The position numbers were made by a program, and so were the translations under genes. This document shows positions 1 through 10,809 of a DNA stretch of 64,000 nucleotides, piece after piece. The stretch is taken from the NCBI GenBank assembly GCA_902729315.2, contig LR746266.1, forward strand, positions 6,378,259 through 6,442,258, read 5' to 3'. Within the stretch, counting starts at the first letter, position 1; each line of letters starts with the position of its first letter. This DNA comes from Spirodela intermedia. Its lineage: Eukaryota > Streptophyta > Magnoliopsida > Alismatales > Araceae. The notes beneath the pieces are model-generated. The model did no database searches and was not told where the DNA came from. It saw only the letters and a program-made list of their open reading frames with translations.

Positions 1-640
1 TCGCCCTGTAATCCACTAATGCATGCACATTGTCATAGCTTCATTTCTCCGCCTCTCAATCATCGGACAAGATCGGTGAATGGGGCGACCACGTCATGCT
101 GTAGGCTGCTCCAAGTAGACATAGCTCCACTTGTGCCTAGTTTTGTAGTCATGACATGAAATTGAAGAACTTATGTTCATTTGACATGTTTTTTACGTCG
201 AGCAGTAGTGAAGCAAACTATTTCATGTATTCCCGCATTGGTCCAATGTGGTGGACCTTTTGGAGTGCCTCTTGAGGCATTCATGCATTGTTCATCGGGA
301 GGAATTGCTCCTACAACTCCCGAATGAATTCTTCCCATGTTTCAATGGCAGGTCTATCCTCTGTCCGTGTGCGCCACCACAACTTTGCATCATTGGCTAG
401 GTACATGGTTGGCAACATAACATTCTTCACTTTTGGTGAGTGTATCACCCGGAAATAATAGTCTAGGTCCCAAAAGAAGTTCTCTAACTCCTTCACACTT
501 CTAGCACCTACAAAAACTTTGGGCCAAGGAACCTTGGCCCAAGATACCGTGCCACTCTCCTATATCCTTGGAAGGTCACGCTTCATGGGCACACATCTGC
601 AACCAGAGTTTTCAAGAAAGCCCAAAGTTCTGCCACATCA
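1..640 (-). mobile_element. Ty3/gypsy gag remnant, decayed
   Basis: Read on the minus strand, 313-540 encodes a typical Ty3/gypsy Gag stretch: GARSVKELENFFWDLDYYF, then MYLANDAKLWWRTR and TWEEFIREL. The same frame continues to the window edge through REYMK and a segment ending NVHALVDY, but it is broken by several TAG and TGA codons. A frame that stays recognisable across about 500 bases while carrying scattered stops indicates an old non-functional copy. No LTR, PBS or protease is visible, so the element is cut by the window edge or truncated. Assignment to Ty3/gypsy Gag is by motif; the exact lineage is not determined. Confidence 0.75.
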
Positions 641-1017
641 ATGACATTGGCCCATGTTTGATGTTGAGGGGCCCACAGCCTCTGTCGCTGCTGGTTTCGT
701 GGCATCTTGTCATTCCTTTACGGCTCTGATGTGTGCTTCCAAGGCCTCAGTAGAAGGAATGATATGGGCAATCTCTCCTCGTCAAGTGATCCTCTGCCCG
801 TTGGTGCCACTCTCTCCTACAATAGAAGGAGAGATATGCGTGCTTTAATATTATTTTTTCATGAGTGGATACTCCGGTTCTCTGTTTACTTGCCTGAGAC
901 TGGCCCCGATCGTTGCCCTGTCAACGTCGAGCAGCCTCCATGTCACCTGCAGAACTCTCTGAGGTTCTATTGCGAGAATGGAATACCGAAGGTACTCATA
1001 TTTATGATGAGAAGGGC
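641..1017. other. Unassigned DNA left of the copia insertion
   Basis: No coding, RNA or regulatory feature can be supported here. It lies directly upstream (minus-strand sense) of the gypsy gag remnant and is probably more of the same element. It contains a short near-palindromic repeat around 810-835 (CTCCTACAATAGAAGGAGAG). The copia element begins at its right end. Confidence 0.4.
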
Positions 1018-1022
1018 GTATA

Positions 1023-1316
1023 TGTTAGAAACTCGCCGGAGAGACGACGGCAGTTAAGACGTCGCCGACGAGATCACCACGGAGTCACAGGAAAAACCCA
1101 GCAGGAGGAACAAGGAAGACTATCTCGCTCATAGAAAACCTCTTATAGCCCTCTTTAAATAAGGGAGCAAAAAAAGGGAAAAAGGAATAACTGTAAACAA
1201 TAAGCAACCTCTTACAGCCCTCTTACAGCTCTAGGTAGGTGTGCCTCGAGACGTGCAAGGCCTATGCCATTACGTAAAAAGACGTGCAAGACGTGCAAGG
1301 TTCCCCGTTCACAACA
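1023..1316 (-). repeat. 3' LTR of the copia element
   Basis: This 294-bp direct copy of 5781-6074 reads TGTTGTGAAC to TTTCTAACA on the minus strand. The first 120 or so plus-strand bases match the partner LTR exactly; nearly all differences fall in the other half. A TATA-like motif, TTATTTAAAG in minus sense, lies near 1155-1165 before a run of TTATAG/TTACAG repeats. The pol reading frame enters this LTR and stops at 1262-1264 instead of ending before it. Confidence 0.95.
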
Positions 1317-4300
1317 ATCTCCTCCTGAGCCTTGCTATACTTACCACGAACATCAACGAGCCCAATCTTAGCGCGAAACTCATGGAACTTGACTTTTTTG
1401 AGTGACTTCGTCAGAACGTCTCCTAATTGTTCTTCACTCCTGATGAACTCCACGTTGATCTGACCCTTTTTTATGAATTCTCGGACAAGATGATACTTCA
1501 CTTCAATGTGTTTACTATGTCCATGGAGAACTGGGTTCTTTGATCAACACTATGGCAGACTTGTTGTCCACCTTCAACATCGGCACGCTTGGTGCTGAAC
1601 CATGCACCTCTGTTAACACCCGAGTGAGCCACACACCCTGACAAGTAGCATTGGCGGCCGCAATATACTCTGCCTCACAGCTAGACTGAGCCACCATCTT
1701 CTGTTTCATTGATTGCCAAGTAATTGGGCTGTTGGTCAAGAAGAAAATAACTCTAGTCGTGCTCTTCCGAGCATCAACATCACCAGCAAAGTCACTATCG
1801 CTGAACCCTGTCAGCTAGACTTGCTTCTTCTTTTTCCTTTCATACATGAGACCCCAGCTCTTGGTTCCCGCCACATAGCGGAGAATTTGCTTCACAACAG
1901 CCAAGTGATCCTTTCGTGGCTCCTCTAGAAAACGACTCACATAGCCAACCGCAAATGTCAAATCTAGACGAGTATTGACCAGGTACCTGAGACTCCCCAC
2001 GATGCTTCTGTATGCTGTTGCATCCACTAGTGGCTCCGTGCTCATCTTGCTCAATTTCAGACGTGTTGCCATTAGTACTTGATAGGGATTGCACCCTACC
2101 ATCCCGCTCCTCTCCAAAATCTTAGCGACATAGGCTCCTTGGCTGATCGAGGTGCCCCTCATGCTCTGCCTGACTTCAATGTCAAGATAGTAGCGAAGCA
2201 GGCCGAGGTCGCTCATCTTGAATGCGTCAGCCATCTCTTTTTTGAACTGCTTGATGTCGTCGCAACTAGCGCCGATGATCACCAGGTCATCGACGTACAC
2301 CCCGACCACTAGCTACGCCTCCTCGTTCCGCTTGGTGTAGATAGCATGTTTCGACAGACTCCTCCTGAATATGAACGACAGTAACGTTTCGTCCAGCTTC
2401 GCGTTCCAAGCCCTAGGCGCTTGATGTAAGTCGTAAAGTGACTTCTTCAGCTTGAACACCTTGTACTCATTGCCTGTGCTGATGAAACCGGCCGGCTGCT
2501 CCACGTACACCTCTTCCTTGAGATCGCCATTCAAGAACGCCGACTTGACATCCATGTGATGCACCTCACACCCCTCGTGCACCGCGAGAGCAATGAGAAG
2601 GTGCACCATGTCCAGCCGCGCCACAAGTGCGAACACCTCGTCGTAGTCGATCCCCTGGCATTGCACATAGCGTTTTACCACCAGGCGCGCCTTGTACTTT
2701 GCCACGACTCCATTTTCATCCCGCTTCACCTTGTACACCCACTTCAACCCGATCGCCCGACGACCATGTGGGAGGTCTACCAGGGACCAGGTGCGGTTCT
2801 CCTCGATCGACGCCATCTCCTCCTCCATAGCCTTCCTCCAGCTCGAGTGGCCCTCTGCTTCAGCAAAAGAGACTGGCTCATCAGAACTTACAACGTGCAG
2901 CTCCTCTGCAATTAATGCTTGCGACACGAGACCATGCGACGAGGCCAGCCCAACGATGTTGTTGATCTTGCGGAACCGGAGTGGCACATCATCTTGATTA
3001 GCATCCAGGTGGTCGATGTGGACACTCGATGGAGAGGCGAACTCCACCTCCTCTCCTCCATCTTCGATCAGCGCTGCTCCCCCACTGTAGTGCACGGACG
3101 GTGGCGACATTGGCTCCGGTCTCGGGGCATCATCATCAAGTGCCTCGATGGCGCCATCGAGCTCCAGAGGTACCTGGTTCCCGACGGCATACTCCAATGT
3201 GAACATATCGTCGTGGCTGCCCACATCCCCTTACTCTGCACCGCTGCCCCAGTCCCACTGGGCATTCTCGTCAAACACCACGTCCCGTGTCACATGGACA
3301 CGCCTCGTGGTGGGATCGTAGGCTTGGTAGGCCTTTGATCCGTACTCGTAGCCGATGAAGATCATCTTGCGGCCGCGGTCCTCCAGCTTCTTGAGATGCG
3401 GTGTCGTGTTCAAGACGTAGGCGATGCATCCGAACACCTTCAGATGGTGCACCGCCGGCTTCTTCCCGTGCCATACCTCGAAAGGCGTCATGCCGTCCAC
3501 GCTCTTCATGGGACACCGGTTTAAGATGTATACAGCAGTTGCCACTGCCTCACCCCAAAACCAGCCCGGCAGCCCCTTTGCCTTGAGCATGCTCCTTGCG
3601 GTTGCTACCACCGTGCCGTTCCTGCGCTCGACGATGCCATTCTGCTGTGGGCTGTATGGCGCCGTGTGTTGATGATGAATACCTTCTCCCGCGTAGTACT
3701 CCGCGAACTCATGTGAGGTGAATTCGCCGCCCCGATCAGTACGGAGCGCTCCCAGCTTCAGTCCTGACTCGCCTTCTGCCCGAGCCTTGATCTCCTTGAT
3801 GGCCACTGCAGCACGGTCCTTTGAAGGCAACATGGCCACCCACATGTACCGGCTTCGATCATCCACGAGCAGCAGGAAATACTTGCTGCCATTTGGCGTT
3901 TCCGGCGCAATCGGACCACAGAGGTCGCTGTGCACCAGCTCCAGACCACGCCGCGCCCGATACTCTCCCTGCTGAGGGAACGGCGACCGCTTTTGCTTGC
4001 CAGCGAGACATGCCTCACACAGCTGGTCCACCGGACCAACAGCCGGCAACCCGCGCACCAGCTCCTCCCGAGCCATCTTCCGCAGCGCGGTCATGTTGAC
4101 ATGGCCGAGGCGCGCGTGCCATTTCCAAGCTTCTTCGACTGCCCGCGCCTCCAGGCACACCTGCCGAACCAGCTTGGCGTGGAGAATGTACAGCCTGTTC
4201 TCTCCGCGCATGACCTTCGCTAGGAGCCGTCCGCCTGGCTCATGGATCTTCATCGCCCCCTTCTCGATGTCAATATGGTACCCGGCCTCATCGAGTTGGC

Positions 4301-5690
4301 CGACGCTGACGATGTTCGTCGTCAGTCGGGGAATGTAATACACCCCCGCGAAGGACCGGTGCTCGCCGTTCTTGCACAGGAACACGATTGCCCCCCGGCC
4401 TTCGATCCGCGCCACCGAGTCGTCGCCGAATCGCACCGTCCCAAGTACCTTCGTGTCCAGCTCGGTGAAAGCCGTACGGGAACCCGATATGTGGTTCGTG
4501 GCGCCCGTGTCCACGACCCACTCCTCCTCATCACGCAGCTCCTCCTCTTCAAGGTGGGCGAACACCTTCTCTTCTCGCAGATGGATCTGGGTCTGGGCGC
4601 CTGGCTTCCGCTCTTCTTTGGCGGCCCCTCCATTGACGGGGACCCCTTTTGCTCCCGGCGGCGGTGGGCTTGCACGCCGGAGCCGATCCTCTGCCTGCGG
4701 AGTCGCAGCAAAACGTGGTGGAGTAGAGGTTGGTGGCGGCGCCGTCGATATGGCCGTCGTTGACTTCACGAGAAGGAGCGAGGCCTCCTCCTCATTCTGG
4801 ACGACGTGGGCCTGCTCTTTCTTGGGCTTGGAGCGGCACTCGCGGGCCCAGTGGCCCAGCTTCCCGCATCTCCTGCACTCATCACCTCTGGGCCGGCCTG
4901 AGTTGCCCGTCAGGCCGCCTGATGACGAGCCCTTGTCGCTGCCACGGCCGCGCCCGCGCCCGCGCCCATGTTTGACACGGTGCGTCACGCTGCTGCTACC
5001 TCCACCACCAGTTTTCTCATTATCACGCTTCCTCCGCCGTGCATCCCACTCTTCCTCAGTCAGGTGCAGCTTGCCGTCGTGGTGCATAGCCGACGTCGGT
5101 TCCTCGAAGGCATCCTCCGCCACCTTGAGCCGACCCATCAAATCCGCGACAGTGAGCGTCGACACGTCGAGCAGCATCGTGATCGCGACCACGATCTGCC
5201 TGAAACGCTGGGGAACACTGCGGATTATCTTCTCCACTACCTGCGTCTCTTCGACCTTGTCGCCGAGGGTGGTGAGAGTCGACGCCATGCTGTTGAGACG
5301 CAGCGCGTAGTCCTCAACAGACTCTCCCTCCTTGAACGTCGCCGAGTCGAACTGCCGCCGCAAGTTCTGAGCCGACGTCTTCTTTACGCGGTCATCGCCG
5401 ATCCGCATGGTGGCGATAGCCTCCCAGGCCTCCTTGGCCGTCTCCTTGTTCGCGATCACCGGCCACATTTCCGGCGGCACGGCGCTGCAGAGCGCGTCGA
5501 GCGCCTGCATGTCTTCGTGGGGTTCGACGCCCCCTTTCTCAATGGCGGTCCAGAGCAACCGGGCTCTGAGCTTGACCTTCATGAGCAGTGCCCAGTCGGA
5601 GTAGTTGGTCTTGGTGAGCATTGGGAACCCGGTCCCGGCGCTCACCTCACGAATCACCCTCTGGACCACTCCGTCCTTTCCTCCTGCCAT
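1262..5690 (-). pseudogene. Copia gag-pol polyprotein, interrupted
   Basis: The likely start is the ATG at 5690 (MAGGKDGVVQRV). Gag of the UBN2/DUF4219 type is followed by a CCHC knuckle (CRRCGKLGHWAREC), protease VVDTGATNH, GAG-pre-integrase WHARLGHVN, integrase (HSDLCGPI, then the SPQQNGIVERRN region), reverse transcriptase (QGIDYDEVFA, then GVYVDDLVI) and RNase H (VAQSSCEAEYIAA). The frame is continuous apart from four lesions. TAA at 3231-3233 lies between integrase and RT. TAG at 2313-2315 lies just before the YVDD box. TAG at 1815-1817 lies before RNase H. One frameshift lies near 1540-1546, where the reading moves from SAIVL into the SKNPVLHG-type frame and then to 1262. All lesions lie in the 3' half; gag, protease and integrase read through. 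Confidence 0.95.
1317..1326 (-). other. Polypurine tract of the copia element
   Basis: In minus sense the bases AGGAGGAGAT directly precede the TG that opens the 3' LTR. This is the expected position and composition of the plus-strand primer tract for an element oriented right to left. Confidence 0.75.
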
Positions 5691-5766
5691 AGCGCGTCTC
5701 GATTGCGCGTTCTCGATTCCAACGGCTGTACCTTGCCGCGATCGAGTCCCGGCCCGCAACCTGGGA

Positions 5767-5778
5767 GCTCTGATACCA
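5767..5778 (-). other. Primer-binding site (initiator Met tRNA)
   Basis: The minus-strand sequence TGGTATCAGAGC lies two bases inside the 5' LTR. It is the standard plant copia primer-binding site, complementary to the 3' end of initiator methionine tRNA. Its position fixes the right-hand LTR as the 5' LTR. Confidence 0.95.
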
Positions 5779-5780
5779 CT

Positions 5781-6074
5781 TGTTAGAAACTCGCCGGAGA
5801 GACGACGGCAGTTAAGACGTCGCCGACGAGATCACCACGGAGTCACAGGAAAAACCCAGCAGGAGGAACAAGGAAGACTATCTCGCTCATAGAAAACCTC
5901 GTACAGCCCTCTTTAAATAAGGCAGCAAAAAAGGGGAAAAAGGAATAACCGTAAGCAATAAGCAACCTCTTACAACCCTCTTACAGCTCTAGGCAGGTGT
6001 GCCTCGTGACGTGCAAGGCCTATGCCGTTATGCGAAAAGACGTACAAGACGTGCAAGGCTCCCCGTTCACGACA
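5781..6074 (-). repeat. 5' LTR of the copia element
   Basis: This is the 294-bp partner of 1023-1316. In minus sense it carries the TATA-like TTATTTAAAG near 5913-5925 and ends TTTCTAACA just before the primer-binding site, so it would hold the element promoter. Confidence 0.95.
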
Positions 6075-6217
6075 GTCTACAGGGGGAAGAGAAGAGCTAC
6101 CGGCGACCGCAGCAACCTCCACAGCTCTACACAGCTCTCCTCACTTGCTACCGGAGACCGCAGCAACCTCAGCTCTCTACGCTCGCTCTAGAGCTTCCCT
6201 TCACTCTCTCTCTCTGC

Positions 6218-6256
<39 letters not shown>

Positions 6257-6417
6257 CTTTTATTGAGGGAGATGTCCGGAGAACCTTCTCCGTTTTGACC
6301 TTCCTTCATTCCGCCCCCTTCCTAGTACACATGCGAGACGCCCACCTGACTCTGTCTGCGTGCGTCTCACGTGACCTCCCGGCCTCAAACTGGTCTGGAG
6401 GTTCTGAAAAAAGGACT
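6075..6417. other. Unassigned DNA with CT microsatellite
   Basis: This stretch right of the copia element holds a two-copy short repeat (CTACCGG followed by GACCGCAGCAACCTC, near 6098-6120 and 6149-6167). A CT microsatellite covers roughly 6204-6254. No gene is supported; the serine/leucine-rich reading frames here are produced by the microsatellite. Confidence 0.5.
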
Positions 6418-6514
6418 ACCTCGGGGCAAGCCCAAAAGAGAGGAAATTCAAACACTGATACTGGGTTTTGCCTAACTATCTGCGGTTACATCGTCGTCTC
6501 TCTCTCTCTCTCTC
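6418..6514 (+). repeat. Short dispersed repeat, copy 1
   Basis: The core GAAATTCAAACACTGATAC is followed by AACTATCTGCGGTTACATCG and a CT tract. Related copies occur at 7585-7719, 12185-12300 and 19755-19898. Two of those directly abut the last exon of a CAD gene. The order core, GGTTACATCGTC and (CT)n is kept in all four. I do not recognise the family. Confidence 0.7.
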
Positions 6515-7330
6515 ATGCAGGACAATGGACCAAGTCAGACATAGTGGGCTCCATTAGTGGGCTTTCCTGTTTTTTTTTCACTTTCTTCTTTTGATTATTT
6601 CCATTATAAAACAAGGGGTATATAAGGCCTAGTCGGTCGTCCCTAGAGGAGGACTTGAATTTGGAATTAGAATTTCCTCCGTTTAGGCTCCATCGCCATC
6701 GCCTGCTGCTGGTCGTGAAGACCACGTCGCCCCGGTTGGGGTTGATTTCGTCGTGAGGACGGCGTCGCCCCGGTTAGGGTTGATTTCCTCGTGAGGACCC
6801 CGTCGACTGTAACCGTCGCCATCTCCCAAAGCTACCGCCGTTCCACCGTTCCCCGTCCCCAACGCCGCCAAGCATCTCCCTCCGCCGCCGCCACCGTTCG
6901 CCCTCCGGTCGCCTCTACCGTCGTCATCACCCTCCAACGTAGCCGCTCCACCTTCCGGCATCCTCCGCCCTCCGTCTCCCTCCGTGTCGCCGTTCCCCGC
7001 CGTCTTTCGTCGCCACCATCCCTTCGAATCCCCTCCGCCTTCTCTCTCTCCGTCCGCACGACCCGTTCGTGCGCCCTCTACTCTCCCACCGGTTAGCTTT
7101 GACGGCCACCGGTTCATGGTACCGTGAACCACCGGCCGGAACCGGACAGTCTCAGCCTCAACCGACCGCCCCACCGTCCGAACCCAACCGGCTTGACCGC
7201 CTGGTTCGAGCCCAACCGCGTCCCGTTCCGTACCACCTAGAACCCTTGGTCCAGACCGGCTCATTTCGCTGCTCGATCCTTGTCGGTCTTCCATCTGTTT
7301 CTGATAGTGTTTATGGTGCTCATTGACTTT
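6515..7330 (+). repeat. GC-rich dispersed repeat, copy 1
   Basis: This segment aligns by eye with 10810-12190 and, inverted and decayed, with 12300-13335. Shared landmarks are CATAGTGGG and TTAGTGGG(T), a TATATAAGG stretch, GAGGA-CTTGAATTTGGAA, CGTCGCCCCGGTTGGG, a long C/G-rich part with CCGTCG-like triplets, TGCGCCCTCT, and GATACCGTGAACC/GGTACCGTGAACC. It ends near CTGTTTCTGATAGTGTTTATGG. No protein homology is visible; long frames here come from base composition. It may be the LTR or untranslated part of a non-autonomous retroelement, which is inference. Confidence 0.65.
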
Positions 7331-7339
7331 CTACTTAGC

Positions 7340-7719
7340 CTACACGACGGGTGCAATGGATCTGACTCTCTCTCTCGCTCGGTCACTCATTTCCTGCGGC
7401 GCGGATAAGACGACTCACGCTCAGCTGCATACGTGAAGGCTGACGCACACATGAGAGCGGAGGTGTCGTGCTCCCCACTGCCCCGGATCGGCCGGCCCAT
7501 TAGTTTCTTTAACTAGGGAGAGAGATAGGTCAGCGACAGAAATAGATAGTGAGATAACTAGAGAGAGAGCCTTAATCGCAGGTTATTCCGGGGCACTCGA
7601 AAGGGAGGTGATTCAGACACTGATACAGAGCTATCCCTGACTATCTGAAAGAGCAAGACATCACAATCTACGGTTGCATCGTCTGCTTCCACCCTCGCTG
7701 TCTCTCTCTCTCTCCCTCG
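7340..7719 (+). repeat. CAD 3'-flank repeat, copy 1
   Basis: This block lies just downstream (minus sense) of CAD gene A. It resembles 19470-19898, next to CAD gene B, and part of 10590-10760, next to the vanished middle unit. Shared landmarks are CTGCATACGTGAAGGC, GTCGTGCTCC, a GGAGAGAGATAGG tract followed by CGACAGAAATAGATAG, and the TCAAACACTGATAC-type repeat. Similarity is roughly 80% by eye, far below the near-identity inside the genes. Confidence 0.7.
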
Positions 7720-10349
7720 CTAGAGTGGGGTCAGTGTGTTGGCGACGTCGATAACGAAGCGATACCTAACGTCATTCCTCGCGAGGCGCTCCATGGCTGT
7801 GTTCACGTAGTCCATCCGGATGACCTCCACGTCTGCTGTTATCCCATGTTTCCCGGCGAAGTCCAGCATCTCCTGCGTGTCCTCCATCCCTCCAATGGCG
7901 CTCCCCGCCATCATCTTTCCCCCTGCCAAAGTCCCAGAGAGAGAGAGAGAGAAAGCTGAGGTACATGGAAACTGGTTTTCACATATAGAGTGCAAGTAAG
8001 AGGATCTTTGTAGACGCGCACCCAAGATCAAGGAGAATGCCGGAACCTCGAGCGGCTTCTCGGGCGCGCCCACCATGATCATCTTGCCGTGGGTCTTCAG
8101 AAGGATCAGCAGCGGCATGAGCGGGTGCGTGGCGGAAACGGTATTGATGATTCCGTCCATCGTCCCAGTGGCGGCCTGCAAATTAATGAATTATACCACG
8201 GCAAATGACGGCACGGGTTCAGGAAGGGGTTGGTTTTTAAGAAAGAAGGGGCTCAGATGGAGGGTTCATTCAACATTCAGGGGCTTTTATGTGGGTAAAA
8301 TCACCAGAATCTGATCCATGGAGCTGCTGACGAGGAAGGCGTCCGCTCCCAGCCTCTCCATGGCCTCCTTCTCCTTGGAAGGGGAGGAGCTGATCACGGT
8401 GACCTTCATGCCGAAGGCCTTGGCGAACTTGACGGCCACATGGCCGAGCCCACCGAGCCCGACGACCCCCAGATGCTTCCCCGGCTCGTTGAGCCCAAAG
8501 TGCTTCATGGGGCTGTACACGGTGATGCCGGCGCAGAGCAGCGGCGCCCCCTTGTCCAATGGCAGGCTCTCCGGGAAGTGAACGGCGAAGTCCTGGTTCA
8601 CCACCACGGCGTCCGAGTAGCCGCCGTAGGTCATGGTGCCGTCGCCGTCTACGCTGTTGTAGGTGAGCACCATCTGGGGGCAGTAGTTCTCGAAGCCCTG
8701 CTTGCAGCTGCCGCAGGAGCGGCAGGACCCGACCATGCACCCCACGCCCGCTCTGTCTCCGAGTTTGAACTTGCTCACGTTGCGGCCCACTTCCGTCACA
8801 ACGCCGACGATCTCGTGCCTGCACTCGCCAGCAGACGAAGAAAGAGCGGATCAATGAAAGCTGCTAGATAGATACATAGACAAGGACGCGGCAGAACAAG
8901 GAAGGGTATATATAAGGTCCTTTCTGTCTGCAACGTAGGCTATTCTGCGCCAGGTTTCTGGTTCTTCTGGGGAGCAGGTGCCAGCGAAAGGTTGGGGAAA
9001 GATTTGAGGATGATGGAGTTGACAAGGATCTGGAAGTCGAAGAGGTGACGGGGGGGGTGCAAAGGCTCGTACTGGAGGAGAAGCCACCCGGCCGATTGCA
9101 TATCGCACTTGCACGTGAACGGACACCAATTGGAGAGAGAGAGAGAGAGAGAGATGGGTGCTGAGTCCTCCCCTTGGAATCTAAGTTCTTTGTCTTCCAC
9201 TCACTCTGCTTTGAAAAAATTGTCGCTTGGAGCTGAGTTGGAGCGTACAATAGGCTGTGATCAAAGTTGATTCCGATATATTTTATTTGGTTTCAGTAGG
9301 GAATCTGGCTTCTCTTCGACCTAAAAGAGGAGACCGACAACAGCTGACCCAATACATCGGCCTGCTTGGATCGGAATGGGGAACTTGAGAGACCACGGAT
9401 ATCTCCGACTACAAGACTGCTTCAAGATAGAGTAGTGTACGTTCTTCAGGATAGACCGAAAACCAACTCTGAGTATGAGACAGGAAGGATGAGCACGAGA
9501 GGAGGTGAATACCGAGAAAAACCCTAAAGAAACTAAAAAAGAAAGCAAGTATATTCAACGTAGGACAGTTTACTAATAGGAGAAGGGGTAGAGTTTTTAT
9601 ATACCCAGGAACGATTGGGTAGACTGCATTCCTCCACTCGTTCTTGATGCAATGGAGGTCAGAATGACAGATCCCACAGAACAGTATCTTCAAGGTGATG
9701 TCCTCGTCTCCATTATTCCTGAGAAGAAAACGCCAACTTAGCGAACCCTACTGTCGGTTAGAAAAAAGAATTATAAGAAAAAAATTCCTTGCATCTTCTA
9801 TCTCAGAGGATCTACCAAAAACTGCTCTACATTCAACAGGAATTCGGCGTCGATGTTCGCTGTTTCAACTGCCGCATGGAAATCATTTCAACTTTTCCTT
9901 TTAGAAGAAATAGTTCTCTCGAGGTTTGTGCGGTACGATGATGGACAAACTTATCTGCAATAATCCTCGGCATACCCACGACGTGTGTGTTTTTTTTTCC
10001 GAAAAAAAGTGACTCAACTCTGGAAAAATAAATAAATTCTGGTTCTCGTAAATATCAGGAAGTACGTCCCCTCTCCGTCATTAATCACCATACGAACAGG
10101 GTACAGGTATGGCTTGTTCGTCTATAGAAGACAAGACAAGAGGAGAGAGGGAGAGAGAGAGAGCGGCGACAAGAAAGCAAGCAAGTTCCTCGATGGTAAC
10201 GAAAACGGGGAGAAATAGGAGTGGGTGGAGTGCCTTCTGGAGAAGCGGAAGGGGGAGAGGTGGCCGGAAGCATCCCTGGCGGCCCAACCGATGGCCTTGT
10301 GCGGGTGCTCCTCCTCCGGAATGACGGCTTCTGTGCTAGAGTCCCCCAT
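7720..10349 (-). CDS. CAD/mannitol dehydrogenase-like alcohol dehydrogenase, copy A
   Basis: This is a zinc-dependent, NADP-linked medium-chain alcohol dehydrogenase of the class II CAD / ELI3 / mannitol-dehydrogenase group, which reduces cinnamyl- or related aldehydes in the cytosol. The exons (minus) are 10234-10349, 9605-9718, 8305-8818, 8022-8175 and 7720-7922, summing to 1101 bp (366 aa) with all phases matching. Family length is about 355-365. It starts at ATG 10349 ([20 protein letters not shown]). Catalytic zinc site: CGICH at C53, HE at 78-79 and the C172 region (LLCAG). Structural zinc: C109, C112, C115, C123. The Rossmann motif GLGGLG is at 197-202, and SSS at 220-222 is the usual NADPH-preference signal. 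Intron 1 appears to start with GC rather than GT (AGAAG/GCACTC). No lesion is visible. The exact substrate cannot be told from sequence. Confidence 0.93.
8001..10062. repeat. Near-identical duplicated block, copy A
   Basis: 8001-10062 matches 20228-22290 almost perfectly, covering exons 2-4, introns 2-3 and parts of introns 1 and 4. The offset is a constant 12227 until one extra T in a poly-T run near 9998. I noticed only a handful of differences, for example near 8063 and 9983-10001. Similarity stops abruptly at both ends, inside intron 4 (a GA microsatellite) and inside intron 1. Confidence 0.95.
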
Positions 10350-10405
10350 TTCCTACGGGTACCGCTTGCTGGACCTAGCTGCTCCCTCGGCAGTCTTCCT
10401 CAGTC

Positions 10406-10412
10406 ATTTATA
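10406..10412 (-). promoter_or_regulatory. TATA box of CAD gene A
   Basis: In minus sense GCTATAAATGAC lies about 57-63 bases upstream of the ATG at 10349. It is a good TATA match, and a start about 30 bases downstream would leave a short 5' UTR. Confidence 0.6.
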
Positions 10413-10589
10413 GCCAGGCTGGTGCAGCTGGGCTCGCGTCCCGTCCCAATCGTCGTCGACTGGACATGTGGCGCTCCTTCTCCCGCTGGGGCCCACACGT
10501 CTCCCCTTGCGCAAAATATTGGAGCCAACGGACGCGATACGGAACTTCCGGGCGTTTTCATGATGACGTCAGTGCTGACGTTGTAATCT
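10413..10589. other. Upstream region of CAD gene A
   Basis: Moderately GC-rich DNA upstream of the TATA box, with no reading frame or repeat that I can assign. It should hold the proximal promoter. Confidence 0.4.
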
Positions 10590-10808
10590 AGGCTGGAACA
10601 GGATCACCCCTGTGCATACGTGAAGGCCTACGCACCCATGAGAGCGAAGGAATCGTGTTCCCCACCCCCGGGTTAGACCGTGCTTATTAACTTGTTTGAC
10701 AAGGGAGATAGAGAGAGGTCAGAGACAGAATAGACAGCGAGACAACGAGAGAGAGAGAGAGAGACAGACAGAAATTGATAGCCACCGAGAGAGAGAGAGA
10801 GAGAGAGG
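10590..10808 (+). repeat. CAD 3'-flank repeat, orphan copy
   Basis: The stretch GCATACGTGAAGGC, then GTGTTCCCCAC, then AACTTGTTTGACAAGGGAGA, followed by GA tracts, matches the 3'-flank blocks of CAD genes A (7430-7580) and B (19560-19700). No CAD coding exon follows on its right. It therefore looks like the tail of a lost middle CAD unit whose first exon survives at 19045-19165. Confidence 0.6.
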
Positions 10809-10809
10809 G

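Larger units (their letters stand above)
1023..6074 (-). mobile_element. Full-length Ty1/copia LTR retrotransposon, 5052 bp
   Basis: Two direct LTRs of equal length (1023-1316 and 5781-6074, 294 bp each) bound an internal region whose coding strand is minus. The LTRs begin TG and end CA. Next to the 5' LTR (right side) is a primer-binding site complementary to initiator-Met tRNA. Next to the 3' LTR (left side) is a purine tract. The internal order is Gag with CCHC knuckle, protease, GAG-pre-integrase, integrase, reverse transcriptase and RNase H, which is the Ty1/copia order. The flanking 5-mers are GTATA (1018-1022) and GTCTA (6075-6079), a target-site duplication with one change. By my count the LTRs differ at about 16 of 294 sites with no indels (about 94-95% identity), so the insertion is fairly young. 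It cannot be autonomous because pol is broken in four places. Confidence 0.97.

Noticed and set aside
4372-5310. 312-residue plus-strand frame inside the copia element
   Set aside because: It is the antisense of the gag-pol frame in GC-rich DNA, with no family similarity.
8287-8304. CAD exon 3 read through to a stop (ending VILPT)
   Set aside because: GT at 8304-8303 is a valid donor, and joining to 8175 restores the family sequence AATGTMDGI in frame.
8270-8854. Alternative long minus-strand frame over CAD exon 3 (and its twin at 20497-21081)
   Set aside because: It is another frame of exon 3. The zinc ligands and Rossmann motif are encoded in the frame I used, and splice phases fit only that one.
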